Shown: one piece after another, positions 17,296 through 25,538 of the stretch | How positions within the stretch are numbered: position 1 is the stretch's first letter | Layout: each line of letters starts with the position of its first letter | Assembly (NCBI RefSeq): GCF_000786205.1 | Contig: NZ_JROH01000017.1 | Span: forward strand, 1 to 64,000 | Length of the DNA: 64,000 nucleotides | Direction: 5' to 3' | Source of the DNA: Sphingomonas sp. 37zxx | Lineage (GTDB): Bacteria; Pseudomonadota; Alphaproteobacteria; Sphingomonadales; Sphingomonadaceae | Notes under the pieces: model-generated | Seen by the model: the letters and a program-made list of their open reading frames with translations, nothing else | What the model was told of the DNA's origin: nothing | Database searches by the model: none | Made by a program: the position numbers and the translations under genes

Positions 17296-17864
17296 GCGCG
17301 GGCGGCGGCAGCCTCTTTCTGGGCTTCGCGCAGCACATCCAACCCGTTCAGATCGTCCAGCGGCAGGCGGGCGACTTCACTGATCCGGGCCAGCATCATG
17401 TAATTGCCGATCGTGTAGAGCGTCTCGACAATCTCGCGGTGCGAATAATGCCCCGCGACCGCCGCGAAGACGGCATCGCTCACCCGCACCTCCTCCACCA
17501 CCTGCCGGGCAAAGGCGAGCAGCGCCTGTTGCCGCGCGCTGAATACCTCGGCTGCGATATCGCGCAGCGCGATCGCGTCGATCTGGGCGCGGGTGGCGCC
17601 CAGCGCGGCTGCGATTTTCTCATGCTGCGCCCATTCATACGCGCCCTTTTCGAGCTCAGCGGTGAGCAGCACGACAAGCTCGCGATCGATTTCGTTGAGC
17701 TCCAGCGCGGCAAAGATCGCCTTCGCAAAGGGGCGGTACGCGGCATAGGCGGTGGGGGCATGCGCCTGAAGCCGAAAAAAGTCGGATTTCCCGGCGGGGC
17801 CGCGCGCGTCCTCCGCCAGCGTGCCGTCCAGCGCGCCCACCGAAATCAACGGGATTCGCAGCAT
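17292..17864 (-). CDS. Carboxymuconolactone decarboxylase/AhpD-like protein
   Basis: A 190-residue all-helical protein of the CMD/AhpD family. The core is LNEIDRELVVLLTAELEKGAYEWAQHEKIAAALG, with the E...W..H pattern of the family, followed by LLAFARQVV and the ETLYTIGNYMMLAR helix. The AhpD-type CxxC pair is absent, so a peroxidase role is unlikely. A CMD-like lactone or isomerase role, or an accessory role, is possible. The start at 17864 is fixed by AGGAGGTGG four bases upstream. It lies just upstream of the Rieske oxygenase on the same strand and divergent from a phytanoyl-CoA dioxygenase-like gene. Confidence 0.82.
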   Translation of the reverse strand: MLRIPLISVGALDGTLAEDARGPAGKSDFFRLQAHAPTAYAAYRPFAKAIFAALELNEIDRELVVLLTAELEKGAYEWAQHEKIAAALGATRAQIDAIALRDIAAEVFSARQQALLAFARQVVEEVRVSDAVFAAVAGHYSHREIVETLYTIGNYMMLARISEVARLPLDDLNGLDVLREAQKEAAAARA

Positions 17865-17958
17865 CTCCACTCCACCTCCTGAATCGTCGCACAAACAGCG
17901 CCGCGCCGACGTTCATTCCTGCAATCATCGGGGCATAGCCTATAGCAGCCAACCTAGT

Positions 17959-17968
17959 TAGTCTACTA
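17959..17968. promoter_or_regulatory. Best copy of the shared operator: TAGTCTACTA
   Basis: This ten-base sequence is a perfect TAGT-N2-ACTA inverted repeat in the intergenic region between the AhpD-like/Rieske and PhyH-like operons, 95 bases from one start and 154 from the other. The core GTMKAC on the reverse strand (GTAGAC) matches the general operator form described for FadR-subfamily GntR regulators. Confidence 0.55.
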
Positions 17969-18041
17969 TTCGATGCGCGCTTCATCCCGCACCAATTCAG
18001 CCGCAAAAATCGCTCTGAGCAGCGGCACGGCGAGGCGGCCA

Positions 18042-18070
18042 TTGAAACATCTTCAACTTTGATATAGTTG
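18042..18070 (+). promoter_or_regulatory. Promoter and inverted repeat upstream of the PhyH-like gene
   Basis: TTGAAA (18042-18047) and TAGTTG (18065-18070) have 17-base spacing, with TATAGT as an alternative -10. An inverted repeat CAACT-N7-AGTTG (18054-18070) covers the -10 region and could be an operator distinct from the TAGT-N2-ACTA motif. Confidence 0.4.
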
Positions 18071-18121
18071 TCTCGAAAGCCACAGGCGCTGGCCGAATGT
18101 GATGCCACCCAGGAGAGGTGA

Positions 18122-19102
18122 ATGACGATCAATATGGAACATGCGGTGGAACTCAGCGCCGCCGCGATCATGCCCGCCAAAATCCTGCGCGACAGCAGCG
18201 ATGCGATGGACGATCATGCCGAACTCAACCGCCGCTATGAGGAAGAGGGTTACCTCTATTTTCGTGGCCTGATCCATGACGAGGTCCTCCGCCGCGCCCG
18301 TGCGCGGATGATCGCCGCGCTGGAACGCGAAGGGCTTGCGATCGCCGATGGCGACCAGGCGGTGTGGACCGGCGGCGATCGCCCGACCTTGCCCGAAGTA
18401 AGCCCGGCCTATGCCGGCATCGTCGACGAGCTTGTCACCGATCCGCGCGTCCTGCCGCTGCTGGAAAAGATACTGGGTGAGCCGGCAACCACCGTGCCGA
18501 TGGTGCAATATCGCGCCTATAAGCCCAACAACAAGCTGGGCGGCGTCCATCAGGACGGCTTTCACAGCCCCGGCATCCACGGCTATCGCCCGCTATGGAT
18601 CGCTCTGGTCGATATGGAACCCGCAATGGGGGGGCTGGTGCTTGCCCCGAACCACACGCGCGAAGGGTTTTTCCACAATATCGGCCAGCCGCCGCGATTT
18701 CCGGTCCCGCAAGGCGTGATCCCAGAGGAAGATTGGGCACGCGCCGAATATCGCGCAGGCGATGTGGTGGTCCTGCATCCCTATACGCCGCATGTCGGCC
18801 TGCCCAACACGTCGGGCCATCTGCGCCTGTCGATCGACACGCGGGTGCAATCGGCGGCGCATCCGGCGACGATCGTGGGCACGCTGCGCGCCCTGTCCGC
18901 CGAGTCGATTGCACTGGAACTGGCGGACGGCACACTTCGCCCCTTCGGGATCAGCGAGGCCACCTTCATCCGCACCGGCGAAAATCGCGGGCGCCGCATG
19001 TCGCGGGCGGAATTGCTGGAACAATCGCCGCTCGGCCTGAAGCTTTTGGCGGCGCTGGACGGCGATCAGGTGACGATGCTGCGCCAGGCCGATTTCGGCT
19101 GA
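18122..19102 (+). CDS. Phytanoyl-CoA dioxygenase-family protein
   Basis: A 326-residue Fe(II)/2-oxoglutarate-dependent oxygenase of the PhyH family. The metal site HxD is H143-Q-D145 (GVHQDGFHSPG), the distal histidine is probably H224 (YTPHVGLPNTSG), and the following RLSIDTR supplies the 2-oxoglutarate-binding arginine. Conserved GLVLAPNHTREG precedes it. The start follows GGAGAGG. PhyH enzymes hydroxylate methyl-branched acyl-CoAs or other alkyl carbons, which suits a branched isoprenoid or alicyclic substrate. The stop overlaps the start of the next crotonase gene (TGATG), so the two are coupled. It is divergent from the AhpD-like/Rieske operon. Confidence 0.9.
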   Translation: MTINMEHAVELSAAAIMPAKILRDSSDAMDDHAELNRRYEEEGYLYFRGLIHDEVLRRARARMIAALEREGLAIADGDQAVWTGGDRPTLPEVSPAYAGIVDELVTDPRVLPLLEKILGEPATTVPMVQYRAYKPNNKLGGVHQDGFHSPGIHGYRPLWIALVDMEPAMGGLVLAPNHTREGFFHNIGQPPRFPVPQGVIPEEDWARAEYRAGDVVVLHPYTPHVGLPNTSGHLRLSIDTRVQSAAHPATIVGTLRALSAESIALELADGTLRPFGISEATFIRTGENRGRRMSRAELLEQSPLGLKLLAALDGDQVTMLRQADFG

Positions 19103-19902
19103 TGGCGGACCTCGAACTCGAAAATGTCAGGCTGGAAATCGAAGACGGCCTGGCCGTACTGACACTCGATGATCCTCAGCGGCTGAATGCGATTACGGCG
19201 GCGATGGCCACGTCGATGATGCGCGCGCTGCAGGAATGCGCCAAGCCCCGTCACGGCGTCCGCGCGCTCTACCTCACCGGCGAGGGGCGCGGCTTTTGCG
19301 CGGGCGTCAACATCGCGGGGCGGGGCAGCGAAGGCAATGCCAACCTCCCCGTGCTGCTGCCCGCCGACGGGATATATCACCCGCTGATACGCAAATTGCG
19401 CGGATTTGACCGGCCCATCATCATTGGCGTCAACGGCGCGTGCGTGGGCATCGGCCTGGCGATGGCGTTGCAGGCCGATTATGTCATCGCGTCGCAGGAT
19501 GCCTATTTCTCGGCGCCCTTCGCCAAGCTGGGCAGCGGCCCCGATTGCGGGCTTACTTGGGGTTTGCCGCGCGTCATCGGGCCGGGCCGCGCCCGCCATA
19601 TGCTGCTCCGCGCCGAAAAGGTGAGCGCCCCCGTAATGGAGCAATGGGGATTGGTGAGCGAATTGCTCCCCGCCGACGGATTCGCCGCCCAGGCGCGGGC
19701 CACCGCCGCCGCGCTGGCAGTGGGACCAACCGTTGCGCTCAGCGAGATGCGCCGCCTGCTCCAGGACAGCCCCGACCGTGCATTCGAGGCGCAGTTGGAG
19801 GCCGAATCGCGCGCGCTGGTCCGCACCTTTCGCTCGAAAGACAACCGGATCGGGATGCAGGCCTTTGCGACGAAATCCCAGCCGGTGTTCATCGGCGAAT
19901 AA
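19102..19902 (+). CDS. Enoyl-CoA hydratase/isomerase (crotonase family)
   Basis: A 266-residue crotonase-fold protein. The CoA-binding and oxyanion-hole segments are GRGFCAGVNI at about residues 63-71 and NGACVGIGLAMALQADYVIAS at 111-131. The catalytic stretch reads KLGSGPDCGLTWGLPR, so an aspartate (D148) sits at the acid position where isomerases of the PaaG type have it; the usual first hydratase glutamate is not evident. Double-bond isomerisation is therefore as likely as hydration. The start codon overlaps the PhyH-like stop. The next gene begins 149 bases on, behind its own promoter and operator. Confidence 0.9.
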   Translation: MADLELENVRLEIEDGLAVLTLDDPQRLNAITAAMATSMMRALQECAKPRHGVRALYLTGEGRGFCAGVNIAGRGSEGNANLPVLLPADGIYHPLIRKLRGFDRPIIIGVNGACVGIGLAMALQADYVIASQDAYFSAPFAKLGSGPDCGLTWGLPRVIGPGRARHMLLRAEKVSAPVMEQWGLVSELLPADGFAAQARATAAALAVGPTVALSEMRRLLQDSPDRAFEAQLEAESRALVRTFRSKDNRIGMQAFATKSQPVFIGE

Positions 19903-19938
19903 GCGGGCGCGCGATCCCGGCTTCATGGCGATCTGCGC

Positions 19939-19968
19939 TTGACAAGTTCGTCATACAGAACATAGTTT
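19939..19968 (+). promoter_or_regulatory. Promoter of the SDR-thiolase-CoA transferase operon
   Basis: A consensus TTGACA (19939-19944) is followed after 17 or 18 bases by ATAGTT/TAGTTT. The -10 region is embedded in the operator TAGTTTACTA, so repression by steric block is likely. The operon start is about 83 bases downstream. Confidence 0.55.
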
Positions 19969-19972
19969 ACTA
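19963..19972. promoter_or_regulatory. Shared operator TAGTTTACTA
   Basis: This is a near-perfect TAGT-N2-ACTA inverted repeat overlapping the -10 element of a TTGACA promoter, 79 bases upstream of the first gene of the long operon that ends with a GntR regulator gene. Confidence 0.55.
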
Positions 19973-20050
19973 TCATACAATAGTGCGGGGATACGCCGCC
20001 GTGAGGGAGAGAGAACCGATGCCCGGACCCGTTTTTTCGGCGCCGCGACC

Positions 20051-20869
20051 ATGAGCGGTAGTGCATCGCTGGACGGTGCCGTCGTCCTTGTCACCGGCGG
20101 CGCATCGGGTGTTGGCCTGGCTCTGGCTGAAGAGGCGGCGCGGCGCGGCGCGCGGCTGTTCCTCATCGATCGCACCGATCCTGCTCCCGTGGTCCAGCGG
20201 CTGCGCGCGGCGGGGCATGTTGCTGACGGCATTGCCGCCGATGTGACCGATTATGCTTCCGTTGCGGCCGCGATCGCTGCGGCGCTGGCGGCATTTGGGG
20301 GCATCAATATCGTCTGCAACAACGCCGGAATCGGCGCATCCGGGGGGCTCGATACGGTGGACCCGGCGCAGGCCCGCGCGGTGATCGACGTCAATTTGCT
20401 CGGCTATGTCCATGTTGTCCACGCCGCCGCTCCCGCCTTGCGCGCGGCGGCAGGCGCGGGCGGCCCCGCCGCGCTGATGATCGTCGGTTCGGAACATTCC
20501 CTGGGAGTGCCGCCGCATGTCGGCCCGCTCAGCATCTATACCGTCACCAAATTCGCCCAACTCGGTCTGGCCGAAACCGCCCGGCGCGATCTGGGCGGGG
20601 ACGGCGTCGCCGTGTCGCTGCTTGCGCCCAGTTGGGTTCTGACGCCGATGATCCGGGGTTACATGGGCGCAAGCGAGGCGATGGCTGCGGCGATCGAGCC
20701 CTTTGGTCAGGAGCCGGGCGATGTCGCCCGTGCCGCCTTTGACGGGCTGCTCGCCGGTGCCGAGATCATCGTCACCCATCCCGCCAGCCGCGCATTCGCG
20801 CTGGCCCGGCTGGAGCATCTGAAAGCCGAGATCACGCGCGCCCTGCCCGTCGGCGTGGCGCCCGAATGA
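20051..20869 (+). CDS. Short-chain dehydrogenase/reductase
   Basis: A 272-residue classical SDR. TGGASGVG at residues 15-22 binds the cofactor, NNAG is at 90-93, and the catalytic residues are S147, Y163 and K167 (YTVTK). The aspartate at the end of the second strand (FLIDRTD) favours NAD(H). It is the first gene of a long operon and probably oxidises a hydroxyl group of the substrate or of a 3-hydroxyacyl-CoA intermediate. No strong Shine-Dalgarno sequence is visible near the ATG. Confidence 0.9.
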   Translation: MSGSASLDGAVVLVTGGASGVGLALAEEAARRGARLFLIDRTDPAPVVQRLRAAGHVADGIAADVTDYASVAAAIAAALAAFGGINIVCNNAGIGASGGLDTVDPAQARAVIDVNLLGYVHVVHAAAPALRAAAGAGGPAALMIVGSEHSLGVPPHVGPLSIYTVTKFAQLGLAETARRDLGGDGVAVSLLAPSWVLTPMIRGYMGASEAMAAAIEPFGQEPGDVARAAFDGLLAGAEIIVTHPASRAFALARLEHLKAEITRALPVGVAPE

Positions 20870-20912
20870 CGGCCTGGTTCCGCCAGGCCCCCGCAACACC
20901 ATGGAGAACGAC

Positions 20913-22046
20913 ATGTCCGGAAAGAGACAGGTAGCCGTAGTCGGCGTCGGCCAAACCGATTTCGGCGCGCTGTACGCGAATCGCGACGCCCGACGCAACG
21001 AAACCGCATTGGGCCTCGAAGCGCTGAAGATGGCGATCGAGGACGCAGGCATCGACAAGAGCGAGATTGACGGCCTTATCACGTCGCGCATCGCCTATGA
21101 ACATACCGCCAATGCGGCGGGGCTGACATCACTGCGCTATATCAACGGGCTGGAAGGCTCTGGCCGGATGAGCGGGGTATCGTTCCAGACCGCCGTGACG
21201 CTGATCGAAACCGGCCAGGCCGATGTCGTCGCATGCGTCTATGGCAATAATGGCCGATCGGTGCAGATGAAATATGGCGGCGGCTCCGGCACGCCCACCA
21301 TGGCGCATGACGCGATATACGGCATGACGTCGCCCGGTGCCTATCTGGCGCTGATGCACCGCCGCTATCAGCACCTCTATGGCGCGCCGGACAATGCACT
21401 GGCGGCGATCGCGATCAACAATCGCCGCAATGCCGTGCTGAACCCGGTGGCGGTGATGCGCGAAGAGATCACCGAGGAACAATATCTCAGCAGCCGCTAC
21501 ATCGCCGATCCGCTGCGGCTTTATGATTATTGCATCATCAATGACGGTGGCTGCGCAATCATCCTCACCTCGATGGATCGCGCCAAGGATCTTCAGAAGC
21601 GCCCGGTGCGCGTCGCGGCAAAATCCTGCATCGCCACCGCCAATAATTATTATACGCGCAACGACTTTTTCTACGAAGGCTGCCAGCGCGTCGCCGACGA
21701 TCTGTACCAGCAGACCGGACTGAGGCCGAGCGACATGGATTCGGCGCAGGTCTACGATAATTTCACGCCCACCGTCGTGTTCAGCCTCGAAGGTTTCAAC
21801 TACGCGCCCCAGGGCGAGGGATGGCAATGGGCGACGCTGGATCGCATCGGCCGCGAAGGCGAGATGCCGGTCAACACCGCCGGGGGCCACACCGCCGAAA
21901 GCTATATGCAGGGCTGGGGCCATCATATCGAGGCGGTCCGCCAGATCCGCGGCGAGGCGGGCGCGCGCCAGCTCAAGACGTGCGATGCCGTCCAATATAT
22001 GTGCGCGTCGCCGATCATCACCTCGCACATCCTGGTGGGAGAATAA
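20913..22046 (+). CDS. Thiolase-like lipid-transfer/retro-aldolase family protein
   Basis: A 377-residue protein of the SCPx/Ltp thiolase-like family. The N-terminus VAVVGVGQTDFG and the segment ALKMAIEDAGIDKSEIDGLI are typical. The nucleophilic cysteine of true thiolases is missing: the equivalent region reads GSGRMSGVSFQTAV. The C-terminal NTAGGHTAESYMQGWGHHIEAVRQIRG replaces the thiolase GHPxGxSG motif. This pattern, with an adjacent DUF35 gene, resembles the Ltp2-ChsH2 aldolase that removes a propionyl unit from steroid side chains, so retro-aldol C-C cleavage is more likely than thiolysis. The start at 20913 follows GGAGAACGAC; an ATG lies four codons upstream. Confidence 0.85.
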   Translation: MSGKRQVAVVGVGQTDFGALYANRDARRNETALGLEALKMAIEDAGIDKSEIDGLITSRIAYEHTANAAGLTSLRYINGLEGSGRMSGVSFQTAVTLIETGQADVVACVYGNNGRSVQMKYGGGSGTPTMAHDAIYGMTSPGAYLALMHRRYQHLYGAPDNALAAIAINNRRNAVLNPVAVMREEITEEQYLSSRYIADPLRLYDYCIINDGGCAIILTSMDRAKDLQKRPVRVAAKSCIATANNYYTRNDFFYEGCQRVADDLYQQTGLRPSDMDSAQVYDNFTPTVVFSLEGFNYAPQGEGWQWATLDRIGREGEMPVNTAGGHTAESYMQGWGHHIEAVRQIRGEAGARQLKTCDAVQYMCASPIITSHILVGE

Positions 22047-22050
22047 GCGC

Positions 22051-22461
22051 ATGGTTATCGACAAATATCTCGCCATGCTGCCGGCGATCACCGAGGGTAA
22101 TCGCGGCTTTTGGGAGGGCGCGGCGCACGGCGAGCTTCGCCTGCAATATGGCCCGTCGGGCGTGGCGCAATATCCCGATTATCCGGTCGATCGCGTATCG
22201 CTGGATGGCCCGCTCGAATGGCGCAAGGTCAGTGGCCGGGGCACATTATGGTCGTGGGTGGTGATGCACCAGAACTACTTCCCCGCCTTTGCCGACGAGA
22301 CGCCGTATCTGGTCGCCTATGTCGAGCTGGAGGAAGGGCCGTTCATGATGTCGACGATCATCGATCCCCCGGCGGAACTCCAGTGCGGCGCAAAGCTCGA
22401 AGTCGTTTTCGACAAGATCGACGACGAACGCTCGATTCCGAAATTCAAGGTGGTGGGCTGA
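22051..22461 (+). CDS. DUF35/OB-fold partner of the thiolase-like protein
   Basis: A 136-residue DUF35-type protein with the family's N-terminal helix (FWEGAAHGELRLQ) and OB-fold segment VSGRGTLWSWVVMHQNYFPAFADETPYLVAYVELEEGP. In relatives the linker holds a rubredoxin-like zinc ribbon with two CxxC pairs; here the positions read YGPSG and DRVSLDG, so all four cysteines are lost. The only cysteine (LQCGAK) is elsewhere. The gene begins four bases after the thiolase-like stop, which is the invariant arrangement of such pairs and implies a complex. Confidence 0.88.
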   Translation: MVIDKYLAMLPAITEGNRGFWEGAAHGELRLQYGPSGVAQYPDYPVDRVSLDGPLEWRKVSGRGTLWSWVVMHQNYFPAFADETPYLVAYVELEEGPFMMSTIIDPPAELQCGAKLEVVFDKIDDERSIPKFKVVG

Positions 22462-22463
22462 CC

Positions 22464-23258
22464 ATGGATAGCATCGATCAGGACGCCGTGCTCGTTTCGC
22501 ATGGCACCAACGGCGTCACCACCATCACCTTCAACCGGCCGAAACAGCGCAACGCGATGAACCGCGCCGCGCGCGTCGGCATCATCCGCGCGCTGGATGC
22601 GTGCCGGGGCACATCGCGGGTGGTGGTGTTGAAGGGCAGCGGCCCGTCCTTCTGCGCCGGGGTGGATATCAAGGAGGGACCGGTCAGCACCGGCGATGCC
22701 GAACTGGACCGCCGCAGCGAATGGGGCGAAGTGCAGGAGGAGTTGCGGCGCCACCCGGCGATCGTGATTGCCGCCGTCGGCGGTTTCGCGCTGGGCGGCG
22801 GTCTTACCCTGGTCAACACCGCCGATCTGGCGATTGCCGCCGACGAAGCGTCGTTCGGCCTGCCCGAAATCGGTTTCGGCATGTATCCGGCCTTTGCTGG
22901 CCCTTCCACCCAGTTGCGGATCAACCAGAAGCGCGCCGCCTGGCTCGTCCTCACCTCCGACCGGATCGACGGCAAGACGGCGGAGCAATGGGGCCTGGTC
23001 AACAAATCGGTTCCGCTCGACCAACTGGATGCCGAGGCGGACGCCCTGGCCGAGCGCATCGCCGCCTTCAGCGATGTCGGGCTGGAAGTCAGCAAGGAAC
23101 TGCTCTGGAAGGTGCCGTCGGAAGCGTCCGAATGGTCCGCCGCGATTGCGCTGGGCGCGGCGACGACAGACCGTATCCGCGCGCGCAAGGCAGACGCGGA
23201 TGCCGGGCGCGCCGCCTTTGCCCAAGGGCAGCGCAATCCGGGTCAGGGCACCGCATGA
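22464..23258 (+). CDS. Enoyl-CoA hydratase (crotonase family)
   Basis: A 264-residue crotonase. Oxyanion-hole segments are GPSFCAGVDI (about 60-69) and AAVGGFALGGGLTLVNTADLAIAAD (103-127). FGLPEIGFGMYP retains one glutamate (E135) at the position of the second catalytic acid region, but the later Pro-Gly-Ala-Gly segment is replaced by AFAGPS. It starts two bases after the DUF35 stop and overlaps the next gene by ATGA. In the Ltp2-type pathway a hydratase supplies the 3-hydroxyacyl-CoA cleaved by the aldolase, which fits its position. Confidence 0.9.
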   Translation: MDSIDQDAVLVSHGTNGVTTITFNRPKQRNAMNRAARVGIIRALDACRGTSRVVVLKGSGPSFCAGVDIKEGPVSTGDAELDRRSEWGEVQEELRRHPAIVIAAVGGFALGGGLTLVNTADLAIAADEASFGLPEIGFGMYPAFAGPSTQLRINQKRAAWLVLTSDRIDGKTAEQWGLVNKSVPLDQLDAEADALAERIAAFSDVGLEVSKELLWKVPSEASEWSAAIALGAATTDRIRARKADADAGRAAFAQGQRNPGQGTA

Positions 23259-25510
23259 CCCAGGCTCGGCGTCGCCTACGCATCGCCGAGATCACGACGA
23301 CGACGGCGGGGATGGCCTGTGGGCGCATTTTCGCGGCGCTGGGCCATGATGTGATCCGGCTGGAAACCGATGCCGTGGCGGGCACCACGGATCGCCCGTT
23401 CACCCGCGCGGCACTGAACGGCGGCAAGCGGTGCTTGCCCGCCGGGCCGTCGATCCCCCAGGCGTTGCTGGAACATGTCGCACAACGCGCCGATATCCTG
23501 CTGCTCGATGCGCCTGCGGGCCAGGCGGGTTTCCCCGATGCAGCCATCCTTGCCGCGCGATCGTCGGGGCTGATAACCGTATCTGTCACGGCGTTCGGGC
23601 TTTCGGGCGCATGCGCCGGGATGCCCAATCACAGCCTGCTCGCCGAAGCGCATAGCGGCTTCATGACGATGATCGGCGAACCCGATCGGGCGCCCTTGAT
23701 GCTGGGCGGCGAGCAATCCGCCTATGCCACGGCCTGGACCGCATTCTTCGGAGCGATGCTTGCCGTGCTGCGACGCGACAAGGGCGCGGGCGGCGATCTG
23801 GTGGAAGTGAGCCAAAGCGACGTCGCCGCTTATATGGACTGGAAGAGCGACGTCATGGTCTTCCATTCGGGCAAGGCCCCGAACCGCACCGGCGCGCATA
23901 GCGGGTGGTGGCGGATCGTGAAGGCCGCCGACGGATTCGTCGCGGTGGTGTTCACGCCCGATCAATGGCACCAGCTTGTCGAACTGGTCGATGATCCGCG
24001 AATGCGCGTCCCCGAACTGGCCGATCCGGTGCAGCGGCTGAAGCATGTCGATCGCGCCTGGGCGGTGATGGGCGATGTCTTTGCGGCGCGCACCGCCCAT
24101 GAACTCTATCTGTCGGCACAAGCGCTGGGGCTGCCCTTTGGCTATGCCGCGACGGTTGCCGATCTGCTCGCCGATCCGCAGTTCCAGAGCCGGGGCTTCG
24201 TCCTGCCGCCCGCCGCGCGACGCAAGGATGCGCCGATCGTCGCGCTGCCGCTGCCGATGCCGGGGCTCGATCAGGCCCAGCCGGTGCTGCCCCAGCCCGA
24301 TCTTTCCGCGCTGGCGCAATGGCCGCTGCGCCCGGATTTCCCCATCACCCGCGCCGATGTCGCCCCGCTTGCCGGGGTGTCGGTGATCGATTTCGGCGTC
24401 ATCACGGCGGGTGCGGGCACCGGGCGGCTGCTGGCCGATTACGGCGCCGATGTGCTCAAGGTCGAATCGCACGATCGCCCCGATCCTTTCCGCAAATGGC
24501 AAAATCCGGTCGAAGAGCCGCAGGCAGAGCAGCCTCGGGTATCGCCGCTGTTCGCATCGAATAATTCGGGCAAGCGCGGGCTGTTTGCCGACATGAAGAC
24601 GCCGCATGGCCGCGCCCTGGTCCGGCGGAAATGCCGCAGCGCCGATATCGTGCTGGAAAATTTCCGGGTGGGCGTGACCGCGCGGCTAGGGATCGACTTT
24701 CCGACGCTGAAGGCAGAGAATGCGGAGCTGATCTACCTCTCGCTTTCCAGCCAGGGCCAGGAAGGGCCGGAGGCCCGCTATAGCTCTTATGGCTCGACGC
24801 TCGACATGCTCACCGGGCTTGGCTCGATGACCGGCTATGCCGGGGGCGATCCGATCTGGTCGTCGGGCGCGGTGAACTATCCCGATCAGGTCGTATCCAT
24901 GGCGGGCGCCGCGCTGATCGCCCATTCGCTGGTGATCGGCGCGCGCGGCCTGCACCTGGATGTGTCGCAACGCGAACTCGTCACCTGGACGCTGGCCGAT
25001 GTGATGGCTGAATTTGCCTTCACCGGTGCCGTGCCGCAGCGCACCGGAAACCGCAGGCCATGGGGCGCGCCGCATAACAGCTATCGCACCGATGGCGACG
25101 GCTGGCTGGCGCTGGTCTGCACGACGGACGCGGAGCGCGCGGCGCTGGCCCGGCTGATCGGCGGTCTGCCCCAGGATGCGACGGGGCAATGGTGGCACGA
25201 CAATGCCGATGCGAGCGACGCGGTGATCGCAGCATGGGCGCAGCGGCACGGGCGCGATGCGGCGGTTGCGCTGCTGAACGAAGCCGGGGTGCCCGCCATG
25301 CCGGTCCGCACTGCGGCGGATCGGGCACGCGACCCCCGCTATCGGGACCGCCGCCTGGCATTGGTCGATACCGACTGGATCAAGGGCTTTCCCCTGATCC
25401 TCCATCGCTATGCCCCGTCCGTCCCCGCTCCCCCGCCCGAACTGGGCGAGGATGTCGGGCCGGGTGGCACGGACGACGCAATGCCCATGCCGGCCCAGGT
25501 GCCGCAATGA
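23255..25510 (+). CDS. Tandem-fused CaiB/BaiF (family III) CoA-transferase-like protein
   Basis: A 751-residue protein of two CoA-transferase family III units in one chain. Unit 1 covers about residues 1-345 and unit 2 about 368-745 (starts PLAGVSVIDFGVITAGAGTGRLLADYGADVLKVE). Single-domain enzymes are ~400 residues. Family III enzymes form interlocked dimers and use an aspartate in a G-x-D-x3-Q segment. Here the equivalent segments read NHSLLAEAHSG (unit 1, near 125-135) and YGSTLDMLTG (unit 2, 512-521), so neither half shows the canonical Asp. It may be a distinct racemase, lyase or CoA-binding variant. The ATGA start overlaps the crotonase stop. The second CoA-transferase at 27417 keeps the canonical motif. 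Confidence 0.85.
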   Translation: MTQARRRLRIAEITTTTAGMACGRIFAALGHDVIRLETDAVAGTTDRPFTRAALNGGKRCLPAGPSIPQALLEHVAQRADILLLDAPAGQAGFPDAAILAARSSGLITVSVTAFGLSGACAGMPNHSLLAEAHSGFMTMIGEPDRAPLMLGGEQSAYATAWTAFFGAMLAVLRRDKGAGGDLVEVSQSDVAAYMDWKSDVMVFHSGKAPNRTGAHSGWWRIVKAADGFVAVVFTPDQWHQLVELVDDPRMRVPELADPVQRLKHVDRAWAVMGDVFAARTAHELYLSAQALGLPFGYAATVADLLADPQFQSRGFVLPPAARRKDAPIVALPLPMPGLDQAQPVLPQPDLSALAQWPLRPDFPITRADVAPLAGVSVIDFGVITAGAGTGRLLADYGADVLKVESHDRPDPFRKWQNPVEEPQAEQPRVSPLFASNNSGKRGLFADMKTPHGRALVRRKCRSADIVLENFRVGVTARLGIDFPTLKAENAELIYLSLSSQGQEGPEARYSSYGSTLDMLTGLGSMTGYAGGDPIWSSGAVNYPDQVVSMAGAALIAHSLVIGARGLHLDVSQRELVTWTLADVMAEFAFTGAVPQRTGNRRPWGAPHNSYRTDGDGWLALVCTTDAERAALARLIGGLPQDATGQWWHDNADASDAVIAAWAQRHGRDAAVALLNEAGVPAMPVRTAADRARDPRYRDRRLALVDTDWIKGFPLILHRYAPSVPAPPPELGEDVGPGGTDDAMPMPAQVPQ

Positions 25511-25538
25511 AGATCACGCGAAAGCGGAAGGAAAGTGG

